A stretch of 12,133 nucleotides of DNA. Origin: CALARM01 sp964431735 (lineage in GTDB: Bacteria; Vulcanimicrobiota; SpSt-956; JAKJGF01). Both the position numbers and the translations under genes were made by a program. Location of the stretch: NCBI GenBank assembly GCA_964431735.1, contig CAYSLJ010000198.1, positions 1 through 12,133 of the forward strand. The letters run 5' to 3'. This document shows, in pieces, positions 1 through 5,608 of the stretch. Below the pieces are notes generated by a model. The model saw only the letters and a program-made list of their open reading frames with translations. It did no database searches and was not told the DNA's origin. Every line of letters starts with the position of its first letter. The first letter of the stretch is position 1.

Positions 1-81
1 CCGGCGGGCCGTAACCCTGGGGATATGCCGGCGGGCCGTAACCCTGGGGATATACCGGCGGGCCGTAACCCTGGGGATATG
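1..81 (-). repeat. 27-bp in-frame tandem repeat encoding YPQGYGPP plus one variable residue
   Basis: Three consecutive 27-bp units (1-27, 28-54, 55-81) are visible, differing only at the final base of the middle unit on the plus strand. Read on the minus strand each unit is nine codons (Ala or Val, then YPQGYGPP). Diverged 33-bp relatives, which add an AET triplet of residues, continue to about 150. Near-identity at DNA level, including third codon positions, points to recent expansion or homogenisation. The left end of the array is beyond the window, so the copy number is unknown. Confidence 0.9.
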
Positions 82-1189
82 TCTCTGCAGGGGGACCATA
101 TCCAGGTGGATAAGTCTCTGCCGGCTGGCCGTATCCCTGAGGATATGGTGATGGATAACCCTGAGGATAGCCCATATCCTGTGCCTGATAATCCATAAAT
201 CCCTGAGGCGCCTGAGAGGTTTCACTCCCATACAATCCCGGATAGAGGCATGAAAAATCCTCTTCTCCTGCGGTTCTTTGAGTAAAAGCCGGCGAAGGTT
301 TTACAGGAGGTTGAGGAGTCTGTATGTAAGGTGTACCGATTGATAGTGTCTCTATTTTTTCAGGCTTCGGAATCAATGACCCCTGTTGTTCTATATCTTT
401 CAGAGGAACTTTCTGTTCCTCAGGTTTAACTTCTGATTTAGCCGGTAGAACATCAGGAGTAGGAATTTTTTTCTCTATATCTTCTTCATAGGTACTTCTG
501 GTTTTTTCTTTATAAGTAGTAAAATCATTGTTATCCTGAGATTTTCTAAAATAACTCCACTTACGGCTTTCTTCAACCAGTGTGGCAGATTTTTCCTTAA
601 TAGAGGAAAGAAGACTGATTTCTTCAACAGATTTATCTTTTTCTACAGGACTTCTAGGAAGAGGCGTTGTTTCTCTTTTAGTTTTAATAGGAGATGTCAT
701 TTCTTTATAGGCCAGCTTTTTCTCCATTTTTCTTCCTAAAGGAGCTGTAGAAAGACTTTCAAATTTTTTAGTATTTTTTACAGTGGTTTCTGAAATAGTT
801 TCTGCTTTAGTTGCAATATTTCTTGTATATCTGCTGTCAGATGAAGCTCTACCTAAATCAGTAATAGAAACGACACCTTCTATTCTGGAAGGTATGTCCT
901 TTTCTTCAGGAATTTTCCCGAGATCTCCGCTTTTTACTTTCAATTCCACAGTGTCCAGATCCTCTACTGTCTGTTCTTTTCCTGGAACGCCTTCGGTTTT
1001 GGATTTGAAGAAAGCCCATTTTGCTCCATCCTGTTGATTTTCCCATTTACCTCTAAAATAAGCATCTGCAATCTGACTTTCTTTATCCAGTTTGACCTCT
1101 TCTGTTTCCTCTCCCTGATTTAATATAGGACTGAAAAGCTTTTCTTTTACTTTATCAGTCCAGCTTTTTTTGGAGGGTTTTTTAGACAT
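1..1189 (-). CDS. Lys/Glu/Pro-rich protein with C-terminal YPQGYGPP tandem repeats (partial, runs off left edge)
   Basis: The frame is open from an ATG at 1189 to the window edge: 396 codons with no stop. The start has a good Shine-Dalgarno (AAAGGTGAT). Residues 1-300 are highly charged (Lys, Glu, Ser, Thr) and look disordered, with no signal peptide or membrane segment. A short aromatic motif occurs twice: AKWAFFKSK (about 56-64) and RKWSYFRKS (209-217). From about 250 the chain becomes Pro-rich, and from about 340 it is a tandem array of Tyr-Pro-Gln-Gly-Tyr-Gly-Pro-Pro units, spaced first by 11 residues (with AET) and then by exactly 9. I recognise no family. Gly/Tyr/Gln/Pro-rich tails of this kind occur in scaffold, surface and phase-separating proteins, but a role here is inference. 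It lies downstream of two Roadblock genes on the same strand. The C-terminus and true length are outside the window. Confidence 0.85.
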   Translation of the reverse strand, partial: MSKKPSKKSWTDKVKEKLFSPILNQGEETEEVKLDKESQIADAYFRGKWENQQDGAKWAFFKSKTEGVPGKEQTVEDLDTVELKVKSGDLGKIPEEKDIPSRIEGVVSITDLGRASSDSRYTRNIATKAETISETTVKNTKKFESLSTAPLGRKMEKKLAYKEMTSPIKTKRETTPLPRSPVEKDKSVEEISLLSSIKEKSATLVEESRKWSYFRKSQDNNDFTTYKEKTRSTYEEDIEKKIPTPDVLPAKSEVKPEEQKVPLKDIEQQGSLIPKPEKIETLSIGTPYIQTPQPPVKPSPAFTQRTAGEEDFSCLYPGLYGSETSQAPQGFMDYQAQDMGYPQGYPSPYPQGYGQPAETYPPGYGPPAETYPQGYGPPVYPQGYGPPAYPQGYGPP

Positions 1190-1208
1190 ACTATCACCTT
1201 TGAAGAAA

Positions 1209-1234
1209 TAAAACCTTTTATTAAATAAACAGGT
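1209..1234 (-). promoter_or_regulatory. Leader hairpin of the YPQGYGPP-repeat gene (copy A of a repeated leader element)
   Basis: On the minus strand the leader contains AACCT, then a G, TTTAT, a short loop, ATAAA and AGGTT, followed by TTTATTT. This folds as a bulged AT-rich hairpin about 20 bases before the start codon at 1189. Its sequence closely matches the hairpin in the leader of the Roadblock gene at 1663-1692: both begin ACCTGTTT and end AGGTTTTA. A weak terminator or attenuator is also possible because of the U-rich tail. Confidence 0.45.
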
Positions 1235-1236
1235 TA

Positions 1237-1262
1237 TCTCCACCTGATTACTCAGGTGGAGA
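1237..1262. other. Perfect 11-bp stem-loop between the Roadblock gene and the repeat-protein gene
   Basis: TCTCCACCTGA and its exact reverse complement TCAGGTGGAGA are separated by the 4-base loop TTAC. On the minus strand it follows the Roadblock stop (1285) by 22 bases. No uninterrupted T-run follows it on either strand, so an intrinsic terminator is not clear. It could be an mRNA-processing or stability hairpin separating the two cistrons. Confidence 0.6.
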
Positions 1263-1284
1263 ACCGGATTAAGTTTCCCTTTCT

Positions 1285-1659
1285 TTAAAAGGAAAATGCA
1301 TCTATTATTTCCTGTTGTTTCCTTTTTATAGTTAATCTTACTATGCCTAAATTTGCTTCTTTGGAAGCAAAAATAGCAAGTACTACATCTTTACCAACCT
1401 GCTGTAAAATAACTTTACCCTGATCATATTCCAGGACAACTCTTTCTAAAATGCCCTTTTTGAATTCTTCCCCTACCATTTCTGCAGAACTTAATGCTCC
1501 AGAAGCTACTGCACCTAAAGCATCCATATCACTTCCAACATCATCTTCCTTTATTCCTGCACTTGCCAGTAATAATCCGTCTTTATCAGAAGCAACTGCT
1601 GCTTCAACTCCAGGGACACTTAATAATTCTTCCAATACCTGTTCTGGTGAGGATGCCAT
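1285..1659 (-). CDS. Roadblock/LC7 domain protein
   Basis: This 124-aa protein has the length of a single-domain Roadblock/LC7 protein. It shows the family pattern throughout: an N-terminal helix, then PGVEAAVASDKDGLLLASAG (about 16-35) as the first beta hairpin, a long Ala/Gly/Ser-rich helix (about 44-65), then GILERVVLEYDQGKVILQQV and DVVLAIFASKEANLGIVRLT as the later strands, with the typical ANLG turn at 102-105. Bacterial members dimerise and often regulate Ras-like GTPases of the MglA type, but no such GTPase is present here. There is no signal peptide. The only strong Shine-Dalgarno (GGAGGG, 1696-1701) lies 36 bases from the ATG, across a hairpin (see 1667-1692). The next upstream frame triplets reach a stop before any other start codon, so ATG 1659 is the start. 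Confidence 0.88.
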   Translation of the reverse strand: MASSPEQVLEELLSVPGVEAAVASDKDGLLLASAGIKEDDVGSDMDALGAVASGALSSAEMVGEEFKKGILERVVLEYDQGKVILQQVGKDVVLAIFASKEANLGIVRLTIKRKQQEIIDAFSF

Positions 1660-1662
1660 TGT

Positions 1663-1701
1663 TAAAACCTGCTTTTACTAATAAAAACAGGTATTCCCTC
1701 C
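1663..1701 (-). promoter_or_regulatory. Shine-Dalgarno plus bridging hairpin in the Roadblock gene leader (copy B of the leader element)
   Basis: GGAGGG (minus strand, 1701-1696) is followed by a 26-base hairpin at 1692-1667: ACCTGTTTTTA, loop TTAG, TAAAAGCAGGT, 11 pairs including one G-U in RNA. The ATG is at 1659. The linear gap from GGAGGG to ATG is 36 bases, too long for normal initiation. Looping out the hairpin leaves 10 bases, a workable spacing. The hairpin also buries the only nearer AGG. Bases 1663-1692 resemble the leader element at 1209-1234. Confidence 0.5.
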
Positions 1702-1769
1702 TTTCACTAAAAAAAATTATTTTATTATTTTTTCGGGAACTTTTTATTAAAATTAAATAATATTTTTAT

Positions 1770-2141
1770 TTATTCCGGATAAAGTTCTTTTTCCAGTTCT
1801 GGTATTACAGCACCCATTTTTTTCCTTGCCAGTCCGAGACTTGCACTGTCATCAAGAAATAAAATCAGAGCATAATTATCTCTTATCATCAGAGATATAA
1901 TACTATAAGCATCAAATGATATAATAAGCTCTCTTACGGGACCCATTTTGAGATCTTCTGCCAGAGAATTGGCTATTTTAAGAATTATTGCCAGCTCTCC
2001 TCTTACAAAGGCAGGATCTGAAATGGTCTTTCTTGTACTGACTTCTATTTCTTCACCTTTGAGACTTATTATTATACCGGCAAGTGCACCTTTTACATAT
2101 CCCAGTAACTGTGATATGACTTTTACCTTTTTTTCTGCCAT
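1770..2141 (-). CDS. Roadblock/LC7-like protein, divergent second copy
   Basis: This 123-aa protein has the same size and secondary-structure order as the neighbouring Roadblock protein but low sequence identity to it. GYVKGALAGIIISLKGEEIEV (about 14-34) matches the first helix and beta hairpin. An Ala/Leu-rich helix (about 48-62, ELAIILKIANSLAEDL) is followed by strands GPVRELIISFDAYSIISLMI and NYALILFLDDSASLGLARKKM, where SLGLARKKM sits at the position of the conserved A-x-L-G-R turn. MglB-type and related GTPase regulators look like this. The ATG has a GGAAGG site just upstream. The gene starts 31 bp after the nucleotidyltransferase stop, so it is probably in one transcript with it. A heterodimer with the 124-aa paralogue is plausible but not shown by the sequence. 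Confidence 0.72.
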   Translation of the reverse strand: MAEKKVKVISQLLGYVKGALAGIIISLKGEEIEVSTRKTISDPAFVRGELAIILKIANSLAEDLKMGPVRELIISFDAYSIISLMIRDNYALILFLDDSASLGLARKKMGAVIPELEKELYPE

Positions 2142-2172
2142 AATGACCTACCTTCCAAATTAATTTGCCAGA

Positions 2173-2949
2173 TTAATTTTGTTTATATAGAGAACGAACA
2201 AGTTCCAGTTCACCGGGCCTGTCGACATTTATTCCTATTTCAGCGTAAGGGGTTACTATAGATATAGTTTTACATTTAAATAATTCTGACGTTCTTTTTT
2301 CCAGATCTTTTCTTGTAGCCTGTCCTGTCGCAATTTTCAGTAAAGTTGTTGCTCCCAGCATTCTTGCCATTTCCAGAGGATTTTTTCTTTCCTGTGTCAT
2401 TTTATCCATAAGTTCTGTTCTGTATTTATCACATATTTCAGGTTTTAACATTACCAGTCCGCCGCCACAGAAAATACCATCTTTTAACTTTATATAAGTA
2501 TTTCTGGCATCTGGAAATTTCTCTACCATATCTTCTTTACGTAAAATAGAATAATAATATTCTCCGTCCGTTTCATAACACCTTCTCACGAAATCGTCTA
2601 CTGCTCCGGCTGTTAATAAAGGCAGATCTGCCATAACTAACAGTAACCTTTGAGTATCTGCCGGTATATATTTAAGGCTATTAACCACTGTCTGAACAAG
2701 GCTTTCTCCACTATTTCCTATTACATTTACTGGAATATTCTTTTTTACCTGTTCTGCTACAATATTTTCTGGTATCATCAATATTATTTCTTCTATGAGG
2801 GATGCTTTTTTTAAAGCTTCTATGACGTATTCTAACATAAAGCGATTATTTATTTCTATAAAAGCTTTATTAAACGTATTTTCTCCGCAATCTTTAAAAG
2901 AATTATCCAGTTTACCGCCTGCCAGTATTACAGCTTTTACAGGTTTCAT
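2173..2949 (-). CDS. MobA-like nucleotidyltransferase (GT-A fold NTP transferase)
   Basis: The 258-aa protein opens with VKAVILAGGKLDNS (4-17), the nucleotide-binding loop of NTP transferases. NKAFIEINNRFMLEYVIEAL (27-46) follows, with the Lys and hydrophobic pattern that bind NTP. MADLPLL (106-112) carries the metal-binding Asp108, and EIGINVDRPGELELV (237-251) is the usual C-terminal N-x-D motif. Such enzymes join a nucleoside monophosphate to a sugar phosphate, cofactor or polyol phosphate. The gene lies 73 bp downstream of ispE on the same strand, which raises IspD as an alternative, but the signature loop lacks the Arg and Pro-Lys of IspD. Many genomes carry an unassigned NTP transferase of this kind next to ispE. 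The substrate cannot be read from the sequence. AAAGGA precedes the ATG. Confidence 0.8.
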   Translation of the reverse strand: MKPVKAVILAGGKLDNSFKDCGENTFNKAFIEINNRFMLEYVIEALKKASLIEEIILMIPENIVAEQVKKNIPVNVIGNSGESLVQTVVNSLKYIPADTQRLLLVMADLPLLTAGAVDDFVRRCYETDGEYYYSILRKEDMVEKFPDARNTYIKLKDGIFCGGGLVMLKPEICDKYRTELMDKMTQERKNPLEMARMLGATTLLKIATGQATRKDLEKRTSELFKCKTISIVTPYAEIGINVDRPGELELVRSLYKQN

Positions 2950-3004
2950 GTTACATTCCTTTGAGGTTTTTGGATTCCATGTGTCAGGTTAAGAAGTTTT
3001 AAAC

Positions 3005-3025
3005 CCCGTAACCCATAACCCGTTA
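3005..3025. repeat. Heptamer array 1 at the ispE stop codon
   Basis: Three 7-bp units read CCCGTAA, CCCATAA and CCCGTTA on the plus strand. The last unit contains the ispE stop (TAA on the minus strand, 3025-3023), so the array begins exactly at the end of the gene. It belongs to the same GTAAC-type heptamer family as the other intergenic arrays in this window. Confidence 0.6.
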
Positions 3026-3862
3026 ATATCTTCCCACTGTTTTTGTTATAAAACAGGACTCTTTAAATTCTTCTTTAATTTTTTTCGCTATTTCCAATTT
3101 TTTTGTTAAAGCAAAAACAGAAGAACCGCTCCCTGATAACAGATGTTCTGTTGCACCGATTATATCCAGTTTTTCTTTTATAGTTTTTATTACCGGGTAG
3201 TGTTTTTCTATTATATCTTCAAAGCTATTGAATAAGAGATTTTTATCTGTTAAACTATCAATATTGCTGATAAAATCCTCCAGATTTATACACTTCTTCA
3301 TTCCGGGATTCCATTGTTTATAGGCCCATCCGGTAGATACAGATATATCAGGTTTTATTACAACTACCCATAAATCAGGAGTACGAAGAGATTTTATTAA
3401 TTTTTCTCCTCTTCCTTCTGCCAGGACAGTACCGCCTTCCACCAGGAAAGGTACATCTGACCCGATAGCAGTCGCAACCTGTAACATTTCAGAATATGTC
3501 AGATTAAGTCCCAGTAATTTATTTAATCCTCTGATAGTAGCTGCACCGTCACTGCTGCCACCGCCAAGGCCTGCAGCTACAGGAATATTCTTCTTCAGAA
3601 TTATATTGATTCCTTTATTATATCCTGAAATTTCTTTAATAAGTTTTGCTGCTTTATATATCAGGTTGTTTTCATTACATGGCACAGTGCTATCAGAACA
3701 ATTAATAATTATACCTTCATCTGTTTTTTCTAAAATTAACTCGTCAGCCAGTGAAATAGTTTGAAAAATAGTTCTGATTTCATGGTAACCATCAGACCTT
3801 TTCTTTATTATCTCAAGATACAGGTTAACTTTGGCAAAAGCTTTTTCTGATAGAGAAAACAA
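3023..3862 (-). CDS. ispE: 4-diphosphocytidyl-2-C-methyl-D-erythritol kinase
   Basis: A GHMP-family kinase of 279 aa, the normal IspE length. It phosphorylates the 2-hydroxyl of CDP-methylerythritol with ATP in the non-mevalonate isoprenoid pathway, in the cytosol. Visible motifs are AFAKVNLYLEI with catalytic Lys11, DGYHEIRTIFQ (24-34), the ATP loop PVAAGLGGGSSDGAAT (94-109), GSDVPF with catalytic Asp136, and the C-terminal GHMP motif LLSGSGSSVFAL (241-252). The start is TTG at 3862, supported by GAGGGG eight bases upstream. No better start lies near it, and the product begins close to the conserved Lys as in other IspE proteins. The stop codon lies inside a heptamer array. The 138-bp gap upstream is mostly a MITE-like element, so any local promoter would lie in or beyond that element. 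Confidence 0.96.
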   Translation of the reverse strand: MFSLSEKAFAKVNLYLEIIKKRSDGYHEIRTIFQTISLADELILEKTDEGIIINCSDSTVPCNENNLIYKAAKLIKEISGYNKGINIILKKNIPVAAGLGGGSSDGAATIRGLNKLLGLNLTYSEMLQVATAIGSDVPFLVEGGTVLAEGRGEKLIKSLRTPDLWVVVIKPDISVSTGWAYKQWNPGMKKCINLEDFISNIDSLTDKNLLFNSFEDIIEKHYPVIKTIKEKLDIIGATEHLLSGSGSSVFALTKKLEIAKKIKEEFKESCFITKTVGRY

Positions 3863-3880
3863 TTAAAATGCCCCTCAGAT

Positions 3881-3993
3881 AGGGCTGTCTCAAAAGAATT
3901 TATCATCATTAAAATAAGTTAAATAAGGTTCTGCATTTTTTATTCTTCAGATTGATTTAATTTTAATAAAAAATACTTTTGAGACATTGCCCT
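3881..3993. mobile_element. MITE-like element with TGTCTCAAAAG terminal inverted repeats
   Basis: AGGGCTGTCTCAAAAG (3881-3896) faces CTTTTGAGACATTGCCCT (3976-3993). The two arms are reverse complements apart from a two-base insertion, and the similarity continues loosely a few bases inward (ATTT). They enclose about 79 bp of AT-rich, non-coding DNA, 113 bp in all. TGTCTCAAAA-type ends are familiar from insertion sequences, so this resembles a non-autonomous derivative. No transposase is present and I found no convincing target-site duplication. It sits between the DUF6263-like gene (stop 7 bp away) and ispE. A long-range transcript hairpin is the alternative reading. Confidence 0.5.
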
Positions 3994-4000
3994 GTATATT

Positions 4001-4759
4001 TTATATAGATGGCATAAAGCCTCCACCTATACCAAAATCTAAAGAGACTGCCGGTCCTTTGGACTCAACTTTTTTCTCTCCTTCTATTTCTATAATCATC
4101 TTTGTCAGAGTATTCACAGACTGCCCTGTAGGAAGGGTCATCCAGGTTTTCGTTTCTGCAATCGATTTTACAAGTCTTCCTTCATTGTGATCAAAATATG
4201 TTGTTCCTGTTACCAGTATAGTCTGGGTCACATCTTCCTGGAGTGGTATTGTAGTTTCAGGAGTGGAAACATTAATTTTTGAACATTCATGATTCTTCAT
4301 TTTTTCGAAAGCTTCCAGGGTATGATTGGTTTTCAGAACAACAGTCTTGTCTGTGCCCGGTATTTCTATGGTGCTTTCACCTGACCAGTTTTCGCCTATA
4401 CCTACCTGATTTTCAGGGAAGGAAGCATGAGTCTGTCCACTACCTGCTCCTCCTGCCCCAAGTTGAGACACTTCTCCATTTTTCTTCATTTTCATAGGAA
4501 TAGTCTGTCCTACACTGGGTACAGGGATTTCTTCTCCATCTCTTGTTAAAGAAGCAGAATCTATAGATACTTCCACTTTCATTGAACCATCAGGAAATAC
4601 ACTGCTTATAGTCTGAGTTGTCATCATTTCCATTACAGAGGATATGCTTTTTGTCTGCCCCTCTTCTGTTATTTCTGTGCTGGATTCTACAAGAGTTTTA
4701 TATTTTGATACATCACCCTGTTTTAATTTGTACTCCAGCTTTACTTTTTTTCCATTCAT
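4001..4759 (-). CDS. DUF6263-like protein of unknown function
   Basis: This 252-aa protein is predicted to be mostly beta strand, with alternating hydrophobic and polar residues. The opening KLEYKLKQGDVSKYKTLVESS and later pieces such as FPDGSMKVEVSIDS, PENQVGIGENWSG and the end of the chain (TYFDHNEGRLVKSI and after) resemble the DUF6263 type of uncharacterised bacterial protein. The assignment is from memory of the pattern and is moderate. The family often carries a secretion signal, but none is visible here. A longer frame begins with TTG at 4780, but GGAAGGGAC lies inside that extension and is correctly spaced for ATG 4759, so I chose the ATG. A Gly/Ala/Ser-rich stretch (about 100-107) may be a loop. 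It is the first gene of the leftward block, transcribed from the divergent region. Its stop is 7 bp from the MITE-like element. Confidence 0.7.
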   Translation of the reverse strand: MNGKKVKLEYKLKQGDVSKYKTLVESSTEITEEGQTKSISSVMEMMTTQTISSVFPDGSMKVEVSIDSASLTRDGEEIPVPSVGQTIPMKMKKNGEVSQLGAGGAGSGQTHASFPENQVGIGENWSGESTIEIPGTDKTVVLKTNHTLEAFEKMKNHECSKINVSTPETTIPLQEDVTQTILVTGTTYFDHNEGRLVKSIAETKTWMTLPTGQSVNTLTKMIIEIEGEKKVESKGPAVSLDFGIGGGFMPSI

Positions 4760-4832
4760 TATTTTGTCCCTTCCTTTCAAAAAAATATCTACCTATTATT
4801 TTTAGAGATTACGATGAAATAAACAGATAGTT

Positions 4833-4863
4833 TTTATAATTATTTTACAATTAATTCTGACAA
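4833..4863 (-). promoter_or_regulatory. Candidate promoter for the leftward block
   Basis: On the minus strand TTGTCA (4863-4858) is followed after 18 bp by TTATAA (4839-4834), or after 19 bp by TATAAA. It lies about 75 bp upstream of the DUF6263-like start, in AT-rich DNA where chance matches are common. Spacing is slightly long for a sigma-70 type promoter. Confidence 0.3.
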
Positions 4864-4873
4864 AATTCGACAG

Positions 4874-4902
4874 TTGCTTTTTTTTTCCTGCTAGTGTATA
4901 TT
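4874..4902 (+). promoter_or_regulatory. Candidate promoter for ndk
   Basis: TTGCTT (4874-4879) and TATATT (4897-4902) are separated by exactly 17 bp. The predicted transcript would have a leader of roughly 150 bases before ndk, containing the 11-bp hairpin at 4953-5002. The region is T-rich, so chance is a real concern. Confidence 0.4.
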
Positions 4903-4952
4903 TTTTATTATATTATTTATGGTGTATGTCATAACTTATTAAAATTTAATTA

Positions 4953-5002
4953 GAGTGAAAAGTGAAAAGAATGGTAAATTATTCAATACTTACTTTTCAC
5001 TC
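4953..5002 (+). repeat. Short heptamer array (AGTGAAA) with inverted copy, forming a hairpin in the ndk leader
   Basis: Two AGTGAAA units stand at 4954-4967. GAGTGAAAAGT (4953-4963) has its exact reverse complement ACTTTTCACTC at 4992-5002, giving an 11-bp stem around a 28-base loop. The hairpin ends about 40 bases before the ndk Shine-Dalgarno. It has no following T-run, so it is not an obvious terminator. The 7-bp period links it to the other arrays. Confidence 0.5.
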
Positions 5003-5057
5003 CTTCTTAAATTTAAATTGTTATGAAACTAACTATAAAATGTTTAAGGAGGAAAAC

Positions 5058-5531
5058 ATGGAAAAGACATTATTAATAATTAAACCTGATGCAGTGCAGA
5101 GAGGTTTGATTGGTAAAGTTATATCCAGATTCGAAGAGAAAGGACTCAAGGTGGCGGCTCTCAAACTTATAAAGCTTTCTTGTGAAAAGGCAGGAGAATT
5201 ATATGCCCCTCATAAGGGAAAGAGTTTTTATGAACCGACTGTGCAGTTTATGACATCTTCTCCTCTGGTAGCTATGGTGCTTGAAGGAAGAATGGCTATA
5301 GGGCTTGTTCGTAAGATTATTGGAGCTACAAGACCGGAAGAAGCAGTACCGGGAACGGTAAGAGGTGATTTTGCTACGAGTGTACAGCTGAATATAGTTC
5401 ATGCTTCTGACAGTCCTGAAAATGCAGAAAGAGAAATTTCTATATTTTTTGATAAAGATGAAATTCTTGATTATACTGTAGTTTCTGAGATATGGAGCGG
5501 AAATAAAGAAGAAGCGGGGATGAGGACGTAA
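5058..5531 (+). CDS. ndk: Nucleoside diphosphate kinase
   Basis: A 157-aa cytosolic enzyme that moves the gamma phosphate of ATP to other nucleoside diphosphates through a phospho-histidine. TLLIIKPDAVQRG (4-16) carries Lys9, KGKSFYEPTVQFMTSSPLVAMVLEG (53-77) is the Kpn-loop region, GTVRGDF (99-105) precedes the active site, and NIVHASDSPENAEREI (112-127) contains the phospho-accepting His115. The start is ATG 5058 with AAGGAGG seven bases upstream. An in-frame extension to about 4962 would translate the leader hairpin and is not credible. The tail after the conserved Trp (SGNKEEAGMRT) is about ten residues longer than in most short-type enzymes. The stop TAA is part of the first unit of a heptamer array, which suggests the original 3' end was altered when the array formed. 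Confidence 0.97.
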   Translation: MEKTLLIIKPDAVQRGLIGKVISRFEEKGLKVAALKLIKLSCEKAGELYAPHKGKSFYEPTVQFMTSSPLVAMVLEGRMAIGLVRKIIGATRPEEAVPGTVRGDFATSVQLNIVHASDSPENAEREISIFFDKDEILDYTVVSEIWSGNKEEAGMRT

Positions 5532-5584
5532 CGCGTAACGCGTGACGGGTGACACGGAGTATGTATCTTCTGTCACGCGTTACC
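5527..5584. repeat. Heptamer arrays 2 and 3, an inverted pair between ndk and rsmI
   Basis: Four 7-bp units (CGTAACG twice, CGTGACG, GGTGACA) run from 5527 to 5554 and include the ndk stop. Two inverted units (TGTCACG, CGTTACC) follow at 5571-5584. GTAACGCGTGAC (5535-5546) and GTCACGCGTTAC (5572-5583) are exact reverse complements, giving a 12-bp GC-rich stem with a 25-base loop. No T-run follows. Confidence 0.8.
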
Positions 5585-5594
5585 GCTAACATGT

Positions 5595-5600
5595 TATAAT
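5595..5600 (+). promoter_or_regulatory. Possible -10 box giving a near-leaderless rsmI transcript
   Basis: A perfect TATAAT ends 8 bases before the rsmI GTG start, and no Shine-Dalgarno-like purine run lies between. Transcription would start at about 5606-5609. No good -35 is seen; its place is taken by the heptamer array. Speculative. Confidence 0.25.
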
Positions 5601-5608
5601 GTTTTAAC

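Noticed and set aside
1..81. CRISPR-like direct repeats
   Set aside because: The 27-bp units have no spacers and are in-frame codons of an open reading frame.
783..1037. Plus-strand ORF of 84 codons
   Set aside because: It is the complementary shadow of the long minus-strand repeat-protein gene and has no ribosome binding site or recognisable domain.
1237..1262. Calling the 11-bp hairpin an intrinsic terminator
   Set aside because: No T-run follows directly on either strand.
1451..1760. Overlapping plus-strand ORFs opposite the Roadblock gene
   Set aside because: Compositionally biased shadows of a confident Roadblock coding region.
2173..2949. Naming the nucleotidyltransferase ispD
   Set aside because: Neighbourhood to ispE is suggestive, but the sequence lacks the IspD nucleotide-loop Arg and Pro-Lys, and nothing else in the sequence marks it as IspD.
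4760..4780. TTG start at 4780 for the DUF6263-like gene
   Set aside because: The Shine-Dalgarno for ATG 4759 lies inside this extension and no site precedes the TTG.
4962..5057. N-terminal extension of Ndk by 32 codons
   Set aside because: It would translate the leader hairpin and bypass the strong AAGGAGG site that serves ATG 5058, where the conserved Ndk N-terminus begins.
5199..5576. Minus-strand ORF of 125 codons across ndk
   Set aside because: It lies opposite conserved Ndk motifs, starts in a heptamer array and has no protein-like features.
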